DNA from: Mycobacteroides salmoniphilum | Lineage (GTDB): Bacteria > Actinomycetota > Actinomycetes > Mycobacteriales > Mycobacteriaceae | Assembly (NCBI RefSeq): GCF_004924335.1 | Contig: NZ_CP024633.1 | Span: 3,658,001 to 3,722,000, forward strand | DNA: 64,000 nt | Direction: 5' to 3' | In this document: piece by piece, positions 44,708 to 56,457 of the stretch | Numbering within the stretch: position 1 is the stretch's first letter | Layout: each line of letters starts with the position of its first letter | Program-made: the position numbers and the translations under genes | The notes under the pieces: model-generated | Told to the model about the DNA's origin: nothing | The model's input: only the letters and a program-made list of their open reading frames with translations | Databases searched by the model: none

Positions 44708-46131
44708 GATTCGACGAGTCCCTGAACCGCGCCGGCAGCCAGTTCCTTGTCGGCGGGCACCAGCCCGATACGGGTACGACGATCGAGAACATCATCGGTG
44801 TCGAGCGCACCCTCATGAGTGAGCGCGAATTCGACTTGTTCACAGGTGATATCGACATCTTCGACCAGCCGGGTACCGACGGCACCCGGCCAGTCGTCCA
44901 CCACCGTCAGGTTCTGTGTCACACACTCCGAGGCCGCCAGCGGCCGGCGTTCCAGACCCGCGTCAAGGGCGTCCTCGGCCATCTTGCGATAGGTGGTCAG
45001 CTTGCCACCCACCACGCTGACGACGCCCGAATCCGATACCCGGACCGCGTGCTTGCGGGACAGGTCCGCGGTCGCGGAGTCATCACCGTCGAGCAGGGGT
45101 CGCAGCCCCGCAAAACGTCCCGCCACATCCGATTCGGACAGCGAGGTCTGCAGCACGGTGTTCACGGTGTCGAGGAGGAACCGCTCCTCCGCCGCAGAGG
45201 GTTCGGCCACATCCGGTACCGGGCCGGGCGCCGGCTCGTCGGTGAGCCCGAGGTACACCCGATCGTGGATGGCGGGCAGCGCGAACACGAAACGGTTGAT
45301 TGTGCCGGGCACCGGAACGGTCAGGGCTGCGGTAAGTCCGCCGAAGCTGGCCGCGCGGAACACCAGGTGCGTCCCGCGGCTAGGACGCAGCTTGATGTCA
45401 TGATCGACTTGGCCGGCCCACACCCCGGCGGCGTTGATGACCAAACCCGCCTGTACCGCAATGGTATTGCCGGTCAGCTCGTCGCGGAGCACCGCGCCGT
45501 CGCCGGTGACCTGTTCGGCGGACACTCTGGTGAGGATGCGGGCGCCCAGCCCGGCCGCGGTCCGCGCGATCGACACCACCAACCGTGCATCATCGACGAG
45601 TTGCCCGTCGAAGGCCATCAGCCCACCGCGAAGTCCGTTGCGCCGCACGGTCGGGGCCCGGCGGATCACTTCACCCGCGTCGATCGCGCGTGAGCGGGGC
45701 AGCACATCGGCCGAGGTGTGTGCGAGCTTGCGCAACCCATCCCCCGCGACGAATCCCACCCGCACCAGGGTCCGGCTGAACATGCTCACCGCCGGATGCA
45801 GCGGAACCACCTGCGCGAGCGGGTGAATGAGGTGCGGCGCGGTACGCGTCATGAGAATGTGTCGCTCGATCGCACTTTCCCTGGCAATACCCACCTGACC
45901 CGAAGCGAGATAGCGCAATCCGCCGTGCACCAGCTTGGAACTGAATCTGCTTGTGCCGAAAGCAAGGTCGTGCTTCTCGACCAGTGTGACACGCAGGCCG
46001 CGGCTCGCCGCATCGAGTGCTACCCCGACACCGGTGATACCACCGCCGATGACGAGGACGTCAACCGGAGCGCCACCGGCCAGCGCGGCAAGATCGCCAC
46101 TGCGTCGTGTGCTGTTGAGCTGGGTTGTCAT
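44686..46131 (-). CDS. glpD: Glycerol-3-phosphate dehydrogenase, FAD-dependent
   Basis: A 481-residue FAD enzyme oxidising glycerol 3-phosphate to dihydroxyacetone phosphate at the membrane, feeding electrons to quinone. The dinucleotide motif is VLVIGGGITGVGVALDA, and SSKLVHGGLRYL and GGKLTTYRKMAEDA are typical. It is shorter than many GlpD proteins because the C-terminal extension is brief. The order glpD, TetR, flavoprotein, diacylglycerol kinase matches Rv2249c-Rv2252 (glpD1). It overlaps the convergent methyltransferase by 22 bases. ATG 46131 is preferred; the frame is open to 46155. Confidence 0.9.
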   Translation of the reverse strand: MTTQLNSTRRSGDLAALAGGAPVDVLVIGGGITGVGVALDAASRGLRVTLVEKHDLAFGTSRFSSKLVHGGLRYLASGQVGIARESAIERHILMTRTAPHLIHPLAQVVPLHPAVSMFSRTLVRVGFVAGDGLRKLAHTSADVLPRSRAIDAGEVIRRAPTVRRNGLRGGLMAFDGQLVDDARLVVSIARTAAGLGARILTRVSAEQVTGDGAVLRDELTGNTIAVQAGLVINAAGVWAGQVDHDIKLRPSRGTHLVFRAASFGGLTAALTVPVPGTINRFVFALPAIHDRVYLGLTDEPAPGPVPDVAEPSAAEERFLLDTVNTVLQTSLSESDVAGRFAGLRPLLDGDDSATADLSRKHAVRVSDSGVVSVVGGKLTTYRKMAEDALDAGLERRPLAASECVTQNLTVVDDWPGAVGTRLVEDVDITCEQVEFALTHEGALDTDDVLDRRTRIGLVPADKELAAGAVQGLVESYFSQVN

Positions 46132-46151
46132 GAACTCTCCTAAGGGGCAGA

Positions 46152-46751
46152 TCAAGCCGTGAGATATCCGTCGATGGCAGTGGCCAATTCATTCACCAGC
46201 TCATCCGGCGAGAGAATGTCGGCGACGATGCGCGCCGACTGGAGAACCGATTGGCCGATCAGCAGCACCATCGCCGCCATCTGCTCGGGGCCACCGTGGC
46301 GAATCGATCCGTCGGCCTGGCCCTCGGCGATGAGCAGCGCGGTCCAGCCGACGAGTGCGCGCTGGCTGGTGCCCAACCGCCGCACGATGTAAGTCAGCAG
46401 GAGTTCGGGATCGGAACGCAGGATTGCCGCGAAAATCGAGTGCTCACGCACCTGGGTGACTAGACCTGTCACCGACTGGACCAGGCGATCGCGCGCGTGC
46501 CCCTGTCCGGTCGCGGGCAGGATCGAGGCCATTTCCCGCGTCAACAGATCGGCGACCAGGGAGCGCACATCGGGCCAGCGCCGATACACCGACGGACGGC
46601 TGACACCGGCACGCTTGGCGACCTCCACCAGTGTGGTGCGACGCACCCCGAACTCGGTGACGCAGGACAGCGCGGCATCGAGGATGCGTTCGGTGACGGG
46701 ATCCGCCGGGATCTCCGCGACCCCAGCGACGTCTGTCGTCTCGACCGTCAT
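46152..46751 (-). CDS. TetR family regulator of the glycerolipid locus
   Basis: A 199-residue regulator with an N-terminal helix-turn-helix (residues 20-66; TLVEVAKRAGVSRPSVYRRW) and a C-terminal ligand domain. Its stop is 20 bases upstream of the glpD start, so both may be co-transcribed, and it faces the flavoprotein gene across the 46777-46815 repeat. This matches the Rv2250c position. It probably represses both sides; the ligand is unknown. Confidence 0.85.
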   Translation of the reverse strand: MTVETTDVAGVAEIPADPVTERILDAALSCVTEFGVRRTTLVEVAKRAGVSRPSVYRRWPDVRSLVADLLTREMASILPATGQGHARDRLVQSVTGLVTQVREHSIFAAILRSDPELLLTYIVRRLGTSQRALVGWTALLIAEGQADGSIRHGGPEQMAAMVLLIGQSVLQSARIVADILSPDELVNELATAIDGYLTA

Positions 46752-46776
46752 GTCACCTCACCTTCACCAGAAGATC

Positions 46777-46815
46777 TGCGTTACAACTTGCCATCGTATG
46801 TAATACTGTAACGCA
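46777..46815. promoter_or_regulatory. Inverted repeat operator and likely leaderless promoter of the flavoprotein gene
   Basis: Arms TGCGTTACA (46777-46785) and TGTAACGCA (46807-46815) are perfectly complementary over nine bases with a 21-base spacer. An extra TGTAA lies at 46799-46803. A TAATAC -10-like hexamer (46801-46806) precedes the ATG at 46815 by eight bases, which suggests a leaderless mRNA starting within the right arm. Confidence 0.6.
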
Positions 46816-48407
46816 TGATGGAGTGGGACGCCTGGGGCGTGGCCGAAAAACGACAGACTCTCTCACCTCAGGTGAAGACGCTCCTGGCATCTGCGCTGGG
46901 CATTCCCGAACGGGATCCGGTCAGCCGCGACGAATCCACCGTCACCCTGTCCCCCAGCTCTCTCACCCAAGAGCAGTTGACCGCCCTGTCGGATCTGCTC
47001 GGCACCGAGCATGTGCGCACCGATCACGGCGCCCGGCTGCGGCATTCGGGCGGCAAGAGCACACCGGACCTGCTGCGCCGGCGCTCCACCGGCGTCCAAG
47101 AGGCGCCCGACGCCATCGTCTACCCGGCATCGCACGACGAGGTGTCCACGCTCCTGGAGCTCTGCGGTGAGCAGGCCATCGCGGTCGTACCGTTCGGCGG
47201 CGGCACCAGCGTGGTCGGCGGGCTGGACCCCGAGCGCGGCGGATTCACCGCAGTCATCGCGGTGGACCTACGACGGATGTCCGGTCTGGTCTCCCTTGAC
47301 GAGGAATCCGGAACGGCGGTGCTGCTGCCCGGAACGACAGGGCCCGAGGCCGAAGAGCTGCTTGGCGCCCAGGGCTTTTCGCTCGGACACTTTCCGCAGA
47401 GCTACCGGTTCGCGAGCATCGGCGGTTTCGCCGCCACTCGCTCTTCCGGGCAGGCCTCCAGCGGATACGGGCGCTTCGACGCGATGGTGGATGCGGTCCG
47501 GATCGCCACACCGCGCGGAGATCTCAATCTGGGCAGGGCGCCCGCCTCGGCGGCCGGCCCGGACCTGCGGCAGCTCTTCCTGGGATCCGAGGGCGCACTC
47601 GGCATCATCACCGAGGTGACCGTGCGCGTGCACCGACTCCCCGAGGACACCTGGTACCAGGGTTGGTCCTTCCCCTCCTTCGACGCCGGTGCGCGGGCGC
47701 TGCGCACACTCGTGCAGGCCGATGCGGCGCCCACCGTGCTGCGGCTGTCCGACGAAGCCGAAAGCGGGCTGAATCTCGCTCTGGCCAAAGACATCGGCGG
47801 CAAGAACCCGGCTCCGGGCGTACTAGCGATCACGACAGTCGAGGGCACGCGCGGGCACGTCGAGGCCCGGTCGGCCGAAGTGGCCGCCGTTCTCACCGCT
47901 GCGGGCGGAACCGCGCTCGGCGACGAACCCGCCAAGGCCTGGGATCACGGCCGTTTCGATGCGCCGTATCTGCGCGATGCCCTCATCGATGCGGGCGCTG
48001 TGGTGGAGACGTTGGAGACCGCGACCTCGTGGCAAAACCTCGCCACCCTGCGCACGGCGGTCACCTCAGCACTCGCCGAAGCGCTTGGGGCCCAGGGCAC
48101 CCCGCCGCTGGTGTTGTGCCATATCTCGCATACCTATCGCACGGGCGCCTCACTGTACTTCACCGTGGTGTGCGCGGCCGCCGAGGATCCGATGACCCAG
48201 TGGAGCACGGCGAAGAAGGCGGCAGGTGATGCCATCGTCGCCGCGGGTGGCACCATCACGCACCATCACGCCGTCGGACGCGATCATCAACCGTGGCTGG
48301 CCGACGAGGTCGGTGAACTCGGCATCGAGATCCTGCAGGCGGTGAAGCGAACCGTCGACCCGCGGGGAATTCTCAACCCCGGCAAGCTGATTCCCGTTAG
48401 CGAGTAA
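46815..48407 (+). CDS. FAD-linked oxidase, alkyl-DHAP-synthase-like
   Basis: A 530-residue (or 529, from the second ATG) vanillyl-alcohol-oxidase-fold flavoprotein. FAD-binding motifs VVPFGGGTSVVGG and ATRSSGQASSGYG, and LFLGSEGALGIITEVT, are typical of alkyldihydroxyacetonephosphate synthase and its relatives. HHHAVGRDHQPW near the C-terminus carries the histidines used by that enzyme class. It resembles M. tuberculosis Rv2251. If truly an AgpS it would make ether bonds from acyl-DHAP; a D-lactate or glycolate-type oxidation is the alternative. The neighbour DAG kinase supports a glycerolipid role. Confidence 0.8.
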   Translation: MMEWDAWGVAEKRQTLSPQVKTLLASALGIPERDPVSRDESTVTLSPSSLTQEQLTALSDLLGTEHVRTDHGARLRHSGGKSTPDLLRRRSTGVQEAPDAIVYPASHDEVSTLLELCGEQAIAVVPFGGGTSVVGGLDPERGGFTAVIAVDLRRMSGLVSLDEESGTAVLLPGTTGPEAEELLGAQGFSLGHFPQSYRFASIGGFAATRSSGQASSGYGRFDAMVDAVRIATPRGDLNLGRAPASAAGPDLRQLFLGSEGALGIITEVTVRVHRLPEDTWYQGWSFPSFDAGARALRTLVQADAAPTVLRLSDEAESGLNLALAKDIGGKNPAPGVLAITTVEGTRGHVEARSAEVAAVLTAAGGTALGDEPAKAWDHGRFDAPYLRDALIDAGAVVETLETATSWQNLATLRTAVTSALAEALGAQGTPPLVLCHISHTYRTGASLYFTVVCAAAEDPMTQWSTAKKAAGDAIVAAGGTITHHHAVGRDHQPWLADEVGELGIEILQAVKRTVDPRGILNPGKLIPVSE

Positions 48408-48412
48408 CGCCG

Positions 48413-49291
48413 ATGACCCACCTCACCGTCCTGACGAATCCGGCCGCAGGCCACACCGCAGCGCAAGCAGCCGAGGCTGCCATCGCACATCTGCGCACGC
48501 GCGGGCTGACGGTGACGCACCACGCGGCGTCGTCCGCATCGGAATCGCATGCCCTCGCACAGGAAGCCGCCCGCACCGGCGCCCGCGGAATCGTCGCCGC
48601 GGGCGGGGACGGTCTGGTCAGCATCGCGCTACAGGCGGTCGCATCCACCCCGGTGGCGCTCGGCGTGATCCCGATCGGCACCGGAAACGACTGTGCCCGC
48701 ATGCTGAACATCCCGCTGGGCGACCCCGTTGCCGCCGCCGACGTGATCGCCACCGGCAATACCCAGGTGATCGACGCCGGACGCATTCAATACAACGGAA
48801 ACACCACGTGGTTCGCCACCGTCGTGGCATCCGGATTCGACTCCTTGGTCAACGATCGCGCCAACCGGATGCGTTGGCCTCGGGGCCGTCGCCGCTATGA
48901 CATCGCCATGGCGTTGGAGGCCGCGAGGCTGCGGCCACTGCCGTTCCGCATCGAATTGGACGATCAGGTCATCGAGACCGATGTCACCCTGGTCGCGGTC
49001 GGCAACGGAACCTCATACGGCGGCGGAATGCGCATCTGCCCCAACGCCATTCTGGACGATGGGCTACTCGACGTGACGGTGGTGGCGGCCGGTGGGCGGC
49101 TGCGCCTGCTGCGGCTCTCCCCCACCGTCTACCAGGGCACCCACGTCGACCTGCCCGAGGTGAGCACCTTCCGGTCACGGCGAGTCCGGCTGTCCGCCGA
49201 CAACATCACCGCGTATGCCGATGGGGATCCGGTGGCACCACTGCCGATCGATATCGATGTGGTTCCCGGCGCCCTGACCGTCTTCGCCTAG
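48413..49291 (+). CDS. Diacylglycerol kinase-like lipid kinase (Rv2252-like)
   Basis: A 292-residue DAGK-catalytic-domain protein. GGDGLVSIALQAV is the nucleotide-binding GGDG motif, GVIPIGTGNDCARMLNIPLG the second glycine-rich loop, and VGNGTSYGGGMRICPNA the C-terminal signature. It probably phosphorylates diacylglycerol or a related lipid for phosphatidylinositol-mannoside or phospholipid synthesis, as proposed for Rv2252. It starts five bases after the flavoprotein stop, so the two are one transcript. Confidence 0.88.
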   Translation: MTHLTVLTNPAAGHTAAQAAEAAIAHLRTRGLTVTHHAASSASESHALAQEAARTGARGIVAAGGDGLVSIALQAVASTPVALGVIPIGTGNDCARMLNIPLGDPVAAADVIATGNTQVIDAGRIQYNGNTTWFATVVASGFDSLVNDRANRMRWPRGRRRYDIAMALEAARLRPLPFRIELDDQVIETDVTLVAVGNGTSYGGGMRICPNAILDDGLLDVTVVAAGGRLRLLRLSPTVYQGTHVDLPEVSTFRSRRVRLSADNITAYADGDPVAPLPIDIDVVPGALTVFA

Positions 49292-50232
49292 CTGGTCTTC
49301 TCCGCGATCAGGAATGCGGAGTTCGGGGTCGCGTCGGGCAGATCGGCGGGGATACCCCGACCGTGACGCTCCAACAGGGCGATCGTGGTCTCGCTGGTCA
49401 CCTGCCATCCGCGGCCGGCCAGGAACTCCCCCGCGTCGGTACGTTCCTCCAGATACCACAGCTCCGCCACATCGGGAATGTCCTGGTCTTGGATATTCTC
49501 GGCGGCACGCCGGAACACCTGCCCCCGTTCCCTTTGCCGTGCAAGTGTTTCCGGATCAAAGAAGCCTTCACCGAAGTTCTCCACCGCGACACGACTGCCC
49601 GACACACTGAGTGAATCAATCCGCTCGAACAGCAAGTCCTGGGCCGCGGGCGGCAGATACGGCAGCAGGCCCTCAGCGATCCAGGCCACCGGCTCGCCGG
49701 CATCCAACCCGCTGGCCGCCAACGCGGCGGGCCAATCGTCGCGCAGGTCCACCGCGACCGGGACATGGCGAACGCGCGCCGTCGCGCCCTGCGCATCCAG
49801 GGTGTCGGCCTTGAAGGCGAGCACCGTGGAAAGGTCTAGCTCGAACACCACCGCATCGGCGGGCCAGTCGAGTCGCCACGCGCGTGCGTCGAGACCGGCC
49901 GCCAGGATCACCGACTGACGAATACCGGCTCCGGACGCTTCGCGGAAGAAGTCGTCAAAGAACTTGGTGCGGCACGCGACATAGGACCGCATGGCGGCAA
50001 TGCGCTCGGCCAATCGGGGCTCGGCCTCCAGCAGCGCGGCGGGGGGTTCCCCGTCGAAGCGGTACATGCTCCACACTCCTTCGCCGGCGGCCGCGAGAAA
50101 GTGCCCGGCGTAAGGATCACTGATCAACGGGTTCTCGCTGTGTGTCTCCGCGTCACGGGCACTGGCCACCCCCAACGCGGTGCTGCCCACACTCTCCGTG
50201 ATTTCCCAGCTGTCTCCATCGCTTCGTGCCAT
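49288..50232 (-). CDS. SAM-dependent methyltransferase, TIGR00027/LCM-like family
   Basis: A 314-residue putative methyltransferase of the family abundant in mycobacteria. GSTALGVASARDAETHSENPL opens (in outline), VILAAGLDARAWRLDWP is the SAM-binding loop, FELDLSTVLAFK follows and WIAEGLLPYLPPAAQD is the central motif. Substrates in this family are mostly unknown. ATG 50232 is chosen; the frame extends to 50376 without family character. Its stop overlaps the convergent kinase stop by four bases. Confidence 0.85.
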   Translation of the reverse strand: MARSDGDSWEITESVGSTALGVASARDAETHSENPLISDPYAGHFLAAAGEGVWSMYRFDGEPPAALLEAEPRLAERIAAMRSYVACRTKFFDDFFREASGAGIRQSVILAAGLDARAWRLDWPADAVVFELDLSTVLAFKADTLDAQGATARVRHVPVAVDLRDDWPAALAASGLDAGEPVAWIAEGLLPYLPPAAQDLLFERIDSLSVSGSRVAVENFGEGFFDPETLARQRERGQVFRRAAENIQDQDIPDVAELWYLEERTDAGEFLAGRGWQVTSETTIALLERHGRGIPADLPDATPNSAFLIAEKTS

Positions 50233-50274
50233 GCGTTCCTTTGTACGCCGTATCGCGAAATTTTCGGCGGAAGG

Positions 50275-50306
50275 TGTCTGATGGGTGGTGCACGGTTCGT
50301 CAGACA
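50275..50306. promoter_or_regulatory. Inverted repeat upstream of the YCII/sigma unit
   Basis: TGTCTGA (50275-50281) and TCAGACA (50300-50306) are perfect complements with an 18-base spacer. The repeat sits between the divergent methyltransferase (start 50232) and the YCII gene (start 50361), a plausible operator or promoter element. The binding factor is unknown. Confidence 0.4.
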
Positions 50307-50360
50307 GGTAGAGAGTGGATCGCAGAGTTCCGCTCACTGATACCGACGGAGGGCTCCACC

Positions 50361-51059
50361 ATGCATTACCTCGCACTGCTTATAGGTCCCCAGCAGGAAC
50401 GCACACCCGACGAGGCTGCTCAGGAACTGACGGACTACCTGAACTTTCAAGCCAAGGCGGCATCAGCTATCCGCGCAGGCGACGCGCTGTATCCCGAAGC
50501 CGACAGCGTCCGAATCACCGGCGGACCCGATGCCCCTGTCATCACCGACGGTCCGTTCGCCGAGGGCGCCGAGGTCGCGAACGGCTACTACGTATTGGAG
50601 GCGGACAACCTCGATGACGCCCTTGCCTTGGCACGGGATATCCCGGAGGCCAAGCGCGGCGCCGTAGAAGTGTGGCCGCTGGTCGACTGCTCCCAAGACT
50701 TCGGGGGGCAGGGGTCCACGAGTTGGCTCGCACTGCTGCTGGAGCCCGGAGAACGCGCATATGTGCCGGGCAGCCCCGAATGGCAAGCGGTGGCGGCTCA
50801 GCATGGGGTATTCGGCGAGAAGGCAAGCGGGCATATCAAGATCGCGGGACCGTTGCATCCCCCGTCCACGGCCACCACGGTCCGAGTGCGCGACGGAGAG
50901 ACCGTTCTCACCGACGGCCCGTACGTCGAGGGAACCGAGATCGCGAACGGTTTCTACGTACTCGCCACCGATGGCCGCGACCAAGCCATCGAGCTCGCCT
51001 CTCTGCTGCCGGCATCCGCGGTGCAACTGCGGCAGCTCACCGGCGTCTCGGGTTTCTAG
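50361..51059 (+). CDS. Tandem YCII-domain (DGPF) protein
   Basis: A 232-residue protein made of two YCII-related domains, about residues 1-110 and 120-232. Each ends in the DGP-(F/Y)-x-EG motif (ITDGPFAEGAEVANGYYVLE and LTDGPYVEGTEIANGFYVLA). Single-domain versions are usual; here two are fused. Such genes typically accompany ECF42-type sigma factors, as here with the sigma gene 38 bases downstream. No catalytic role has been shown. Confidence 0.87.
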   Translation: MHYLALLIGPQQERTPDEAAQELTDYLNFQAKAASAIRAGDALYPEADSVRITGGPDAPVITDGPFAEGAEVANGYYVLEADNLDDALALARDIPEAKRGAVEVWPLVDCSQDFGGQGSTSWLALLLEPGERAYVPGSPEWQAVAAQHGVFGEKASGHIKIAGPLHPPSTATTVRVRDGETVLTDGPYVEGTEIANGFYVLATDGRDQAIELASLLPASAVQLRQLTGVSGF

Positions 51060-51097
51060 GCGAACCACATGGTCTTCGCGCACGCGTCACATCCACG

Positions 51098-54018
<2,921 letters not shown>

Positions 54019-54060
54019 TCAACTCTCGCACACCCTGACCTGGAGTGACCACGAACCCCG

Positions 54061-54711
54061 TCAGCCCTGCGGTCCCTGATTCTCACGCGAGAGTTTGGTA
54101 GCCAGTACGGCAACCTGTGTCCGACGTTCGAGGTCCAGTTTGGTGAGCAGACGCGAGACATAGTTCTTGACCGTCTTCTCCGCCAAGAACATTCGTTCCG
54201 CAATCTGGCGGTTTGTGAGCCCCTCCCCGATCAGTTCCAACAGCGTCCGCTCCTGGGCGGTGAGCCCCGCCAGCGGCGACGGGTTGTCGGCCGCCGCGCG
54301 CAACTTGTTCATCAATGCGGCAGCGGCCCGGTTGTCCAGCAGCGAGCGTCCTGCCCCAACGGTGCGGACCGCGGAGATCAGCTCCATTCCCTTGATGTCC
54401 TTAATGACGTAGCCTCCGGCACCCGCCATGATCGCGTCGAGCATGGCGTGTTCATCGGTGAACGAGGTGAGCATCAGGCAGTTGAGATTCGGCAACCTGG
54501 ACCGCAATTCGCGGCACAGCTCAACCCCGTTACCGTCGGGAAGCCGGATGTCCAGCACCGCGATGTCCGGTTGTAGCGCGGGGATACGCGCCATTGCCTC
54601 GGCCACCGAGGATGCCTGGCCGATCACCGAGAAGTCTTCTTCCTCCTCCAGCAGATCCGCCAGACCGCGGCGCACCACCTCGTGATCATCCACCAGGAAC
54701 ACAGTGATCAT
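54061..54711 (-). CDS. devR: Dormancy response regulator DevR/DosR
   Basis: A 216-residue NarL-family response regulator. The receiver domain (residues 1-120) has the phospho-acceptor Asp54 in [12 protein letters not shown] and the switch Lys in [11 protein letters not shown]. The LuxR-type helix-turn-helix is at about 148-205 ([21 protein letters not shown]). The protein closely resembles M. tuberculosis DosR. ATG 54711 has GGAAGGGTGA upstream. It is preceded by a 65-codon gene under a DosR-like box, so the operon is probably autoactivated under hypoxia. Confidence 0.95.
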   Translation of the reverse strand: MITVFLVDDHEVVRRGLADLLEEEEDFSVIGQASSVAEAMARIPALQPDIAVLDIRLPDGNGVELCRELRSRLPNLNCLMLTSFTDEHAMLDAIMAGAGGYVIKDIKGMELISAVRTVGAGRSLLDNRAAAALMNKLRAAADNPSPLAGLTAQERTLLELIGEGLTNRQIAERMFLAEKTVKNYVSRLLTKLDLERRTQVAVLATKLSRENQGPQG

Positions 54712-54730
54712 GTCCGTCACCCTTCCGCTT

Positions 54731-54747
54731 GCCACACCCAGTGTGGC
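54731..54747 (-). promoter_or_regulatory. Hairpin just upstream of devR
   Basis: GCCACAC (54731-54737) and GTGTGGC (54741-54747) pair perfectly around CCA. The hairpin lies in the gap between the 65-codon gene and devR, about 20 bases before the devR start, where it could influence initiation or mRNA processing. No T-run follows, so it is not a standard terminator. Confidence 0.5.
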
Positions 54748-54776
54748 ACCCGCGACGGAATCCAGCACCGGCATCA

Positions 54777-54974
54777 CTACAGCCCAACCACGTATTGATC
54801 ACCGATGTTCTTGTCGCTGTGCGATATCGCGGCCAGCAAGTGACGGGCCGACACGATATCCGGGATGTGCTGCGAATCGTCAGACGCGAGCAACCTGCTG
54901 TCGATCAGTGCCGACGCCTGGACCAGCGTTCCGGCGGTCACGCTGCCCTGGAGTGGAATAGAACGTGCCACCAT
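54777..54974 (-). CDS. 65-residue protein leading the devRS operon, function unknown
   Basis: Initiation at ATG 54974 is preceded by GAAGGGAAGGA, an excellent ribosome-binding site. The product ([10 protein letters not shown] start, DQYVVGL end) is soluble, with a predicted helix around [12 protein letters not shown] and no recognised domain. It is followed by devR 65 bases later on the same strand and preceded by a DosR-like box. In M. tuberculosis the gene in this position is the universal stress protein Rv3134c, so this is a different leading gene. A longer frame to 55007 is possible. Confidence 0.65.
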   Translation of the reverse strand: MVARSIPLQGSVTAGTLVQASALIDSRLLASDDSQHIPDIVSARHLLAAISHSDKNIGDQYVVGL

Positions 54975-55035
54975 GGCATTCCTTCCCTTCGTACCCCGTT
55001 GTTCCACGGTAGGACGGGAAGGATCCGGGCCGCTA

Positions 55036-55050
55036 CGGTCTTTGGTCCCT
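55036..55050 (-). promoter_or_regulatory. DosR-like box upstream of the devRS operon
   Basis: On the minus strand the sequence is AGGGACCAAAGACCG. The 14-base core agrees with the GGGACTWWAGTCCC consensus at 11 positions, including both invariant GGGAC and the G-CC half. It lies 62-76 bases upstream of the 65-codon gene. Autoactivation of devRS is inferred. Confidence 0.55.
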
Positions 55051-55060
55051 ACTCATGACA

Positions 55061-55104
55061 AAGCCCCCATTCCTCCCTCGATATGAAGGGGAAATGGGGG
55101 CTTG
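55061..55104 (-). terminator. Terminator of the secE-nusG-rplK-rplA transcript
   Basis: Arms AAGCCCCCATT (55061-55071) and AATGGGGGCTT (55093-55103) are perfect complements with a 21-base loop; on the minus strand the hairpin ends GGGGGCTTTGT. It lies 24 bases past the rplA stop and directly upstream of the DosR-like box. Confidence 0.75.
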
Positions 55105-55126
55105 TGCAGATAATGTGCGCGGGAGG

Positions 55127-55837
55127 CTACTGAGCCTCGATGAAGTTCCGGGTCACGCTCGGGTCGACCTGAATACCCGGGCCCGTCGTGGTGGTGACGA
55201 CAACCTTCTTCAGGTAGCGCCCCTTCGCCGACGACGGCTTGGCACGCAGGATCTCGTCCAGCACGGCACCGTAGTTCTCCGCCAGCTTCTCGGCATCGAA
55301 CGAGGCCTTGCCGATGATCAGGTGAAGGTTGGAGTGCTTGTCGACGCGGAAGTTGATCTTGCCGCCCTTGATATCGGTCACGGCCTTGGCCACATCGGGG
55401 GTCACCGTGCCGGTCTTGGGGTTCGGCATCAGACCACGCGGTCCCAGGACACGGGCGATACGACCAACCTTGGCCATCTGATCCGGGGTCGCGATGGCGG
55501 CGTCGAACTCCAGCCAGCCGCCCTGGATCTTCTCGATCAGGTCGTCGCTGCCGACAACATCGGCACCGGCGGCCGTGGCCGCTTCGGCCTTGTCGCCCAC
55601 CGCGAAGACGATGACGCGAGCGGTCTTACCGGTACCGTGCGGAAGGTTCACGGTGCCGCGGACCATCTGGTCAGCCTTGCGGGGGTCGACGCCGAGGCGC
55701 ATCGCGACCTCGACAGTGGCGTCGTACTTCTTGGACGCGGTCTCCTTGGCCAGCTTTGCGGCCTCAAGAGGGGTGTACAGCTTCTCGCGGTCCACCTTCT
55801 CGGCGGCCTCGCGATATGCCTTGCTGTTCTTGCTCAT
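55127..55837 (-). CDS. rplA: 50S ribosomal protein L1
   Basis: A 236-residue protein of the mobile L1 stalk, binding 23S r[33 protein letters not shown] (in outline) and the [15 protein letters not shown] segment are diagnostic. ATG 55837. It follows rplK by 105 bases in the usual rplK-rplA order. L1 normally represses this operon by binding its own mRNA. Confidence 0.97.
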   Translation of the reverse strand: MSKNSKAYREAAEKVDREKLYTPLEAAKLAKETASKKYDATVEVAMRLGVDPRKADQMVRGTVNLPHGTGKTARVIVFAVGDKAEAATAAGADVVGSDDLIEKIQGGWLEFDAAIATPDQMAKVGRIARVLGPRGLMPNPKTGTVTPDVAKAVTDIKGGKINFRVDKHSNLHLIIGKASFDAEKLAENYGAVLDEILRAKPSSAKGRYLKKVVVTTTTGPGIQVDPSVTRNFIEAQ

Positions 55838-55942
55838 TGGTATCCAATCAATCGTTGGGTTGTGGTGTGCGATGAGTCTCTTGGGTGAAGAGCATCAAAC
55901 GCTGCAGGCCGAAGCGGGCCTTACCACTGGGCGTTTCGTGTC

Positions 55943-56374
55943 TTATTCGACGGTGATGCCCATCGAGCGCGCGGTGCCGGCAATGATCTTGGCGGCGGCG
56001 TCGATGTCGTTGGCGTTGAGGTCTTCCTTCTTCGTCTCGGCGATCTCGCGCACCTGATCCCAGGTCACCTTGGCGACCTTGGTCTTGTGCGGCTCACCGG
56101 AACCCTTGGGCACGCCGGCGGCCTTCAACAGCAGCTTGGCGGCGGGAGGGGTCTTGAGCGCGAAGGTGAAGCTGCGATCCTCGTAGACACTGATCTCCAC
56201 GGGGATGACGTTGCCGCGCTGCGAATCGGTCGCGGCGTTGTACGCCTTGCAGAACTCCATGATGTTGACGCCGTGCTGACCGAGCGCGGGACCGACCGGC
56301 GGCGCAGGGTTGGCCTCGCCGGCCTTGATCTGAAGCTTGATCAGCCCGACGACCTTTTTCTTCTTCGGGGCCAT
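55943..56374 (-). CDS. rplK: 50S ribosomal protein L11
   Basis: A 143-residue protein of the GTPase-associated centre and the binding site of thiostrepton. [19 protein letters not shown] and [21 protein letters not shown] are standard; Pro-rich linker residues are intact. Translated from ATG 56374. The 83 bases between nusG and rplK contain a perfect 7-bp hairpin (CGGACCG/CGGTCCG), possibly part of the ribosomal-protein leader. Confidence 0.97.
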   Translation of the reverse strand: MAPKKKKVVGLIKLQIKAGEANPAPPVGPALGQHGVNIMEFCKAYNAATDSQRGNVIPVEISVYEDRSFTFALKTPPAAKLLLKAAGVPKGSGEPHKTKVAKVTWDQVREIAETKKEDLNANDIDAAAKIIAGTARSMGITVE

Positions 56375-56457
56375 GGGGTGTTTCCTTACTTTCCTTCCGT
56401 GTTCCGGCCGTTATTCGACCGGAGGTTCTGCGGACCGTCACGCGGTCCGAAGTCTTG

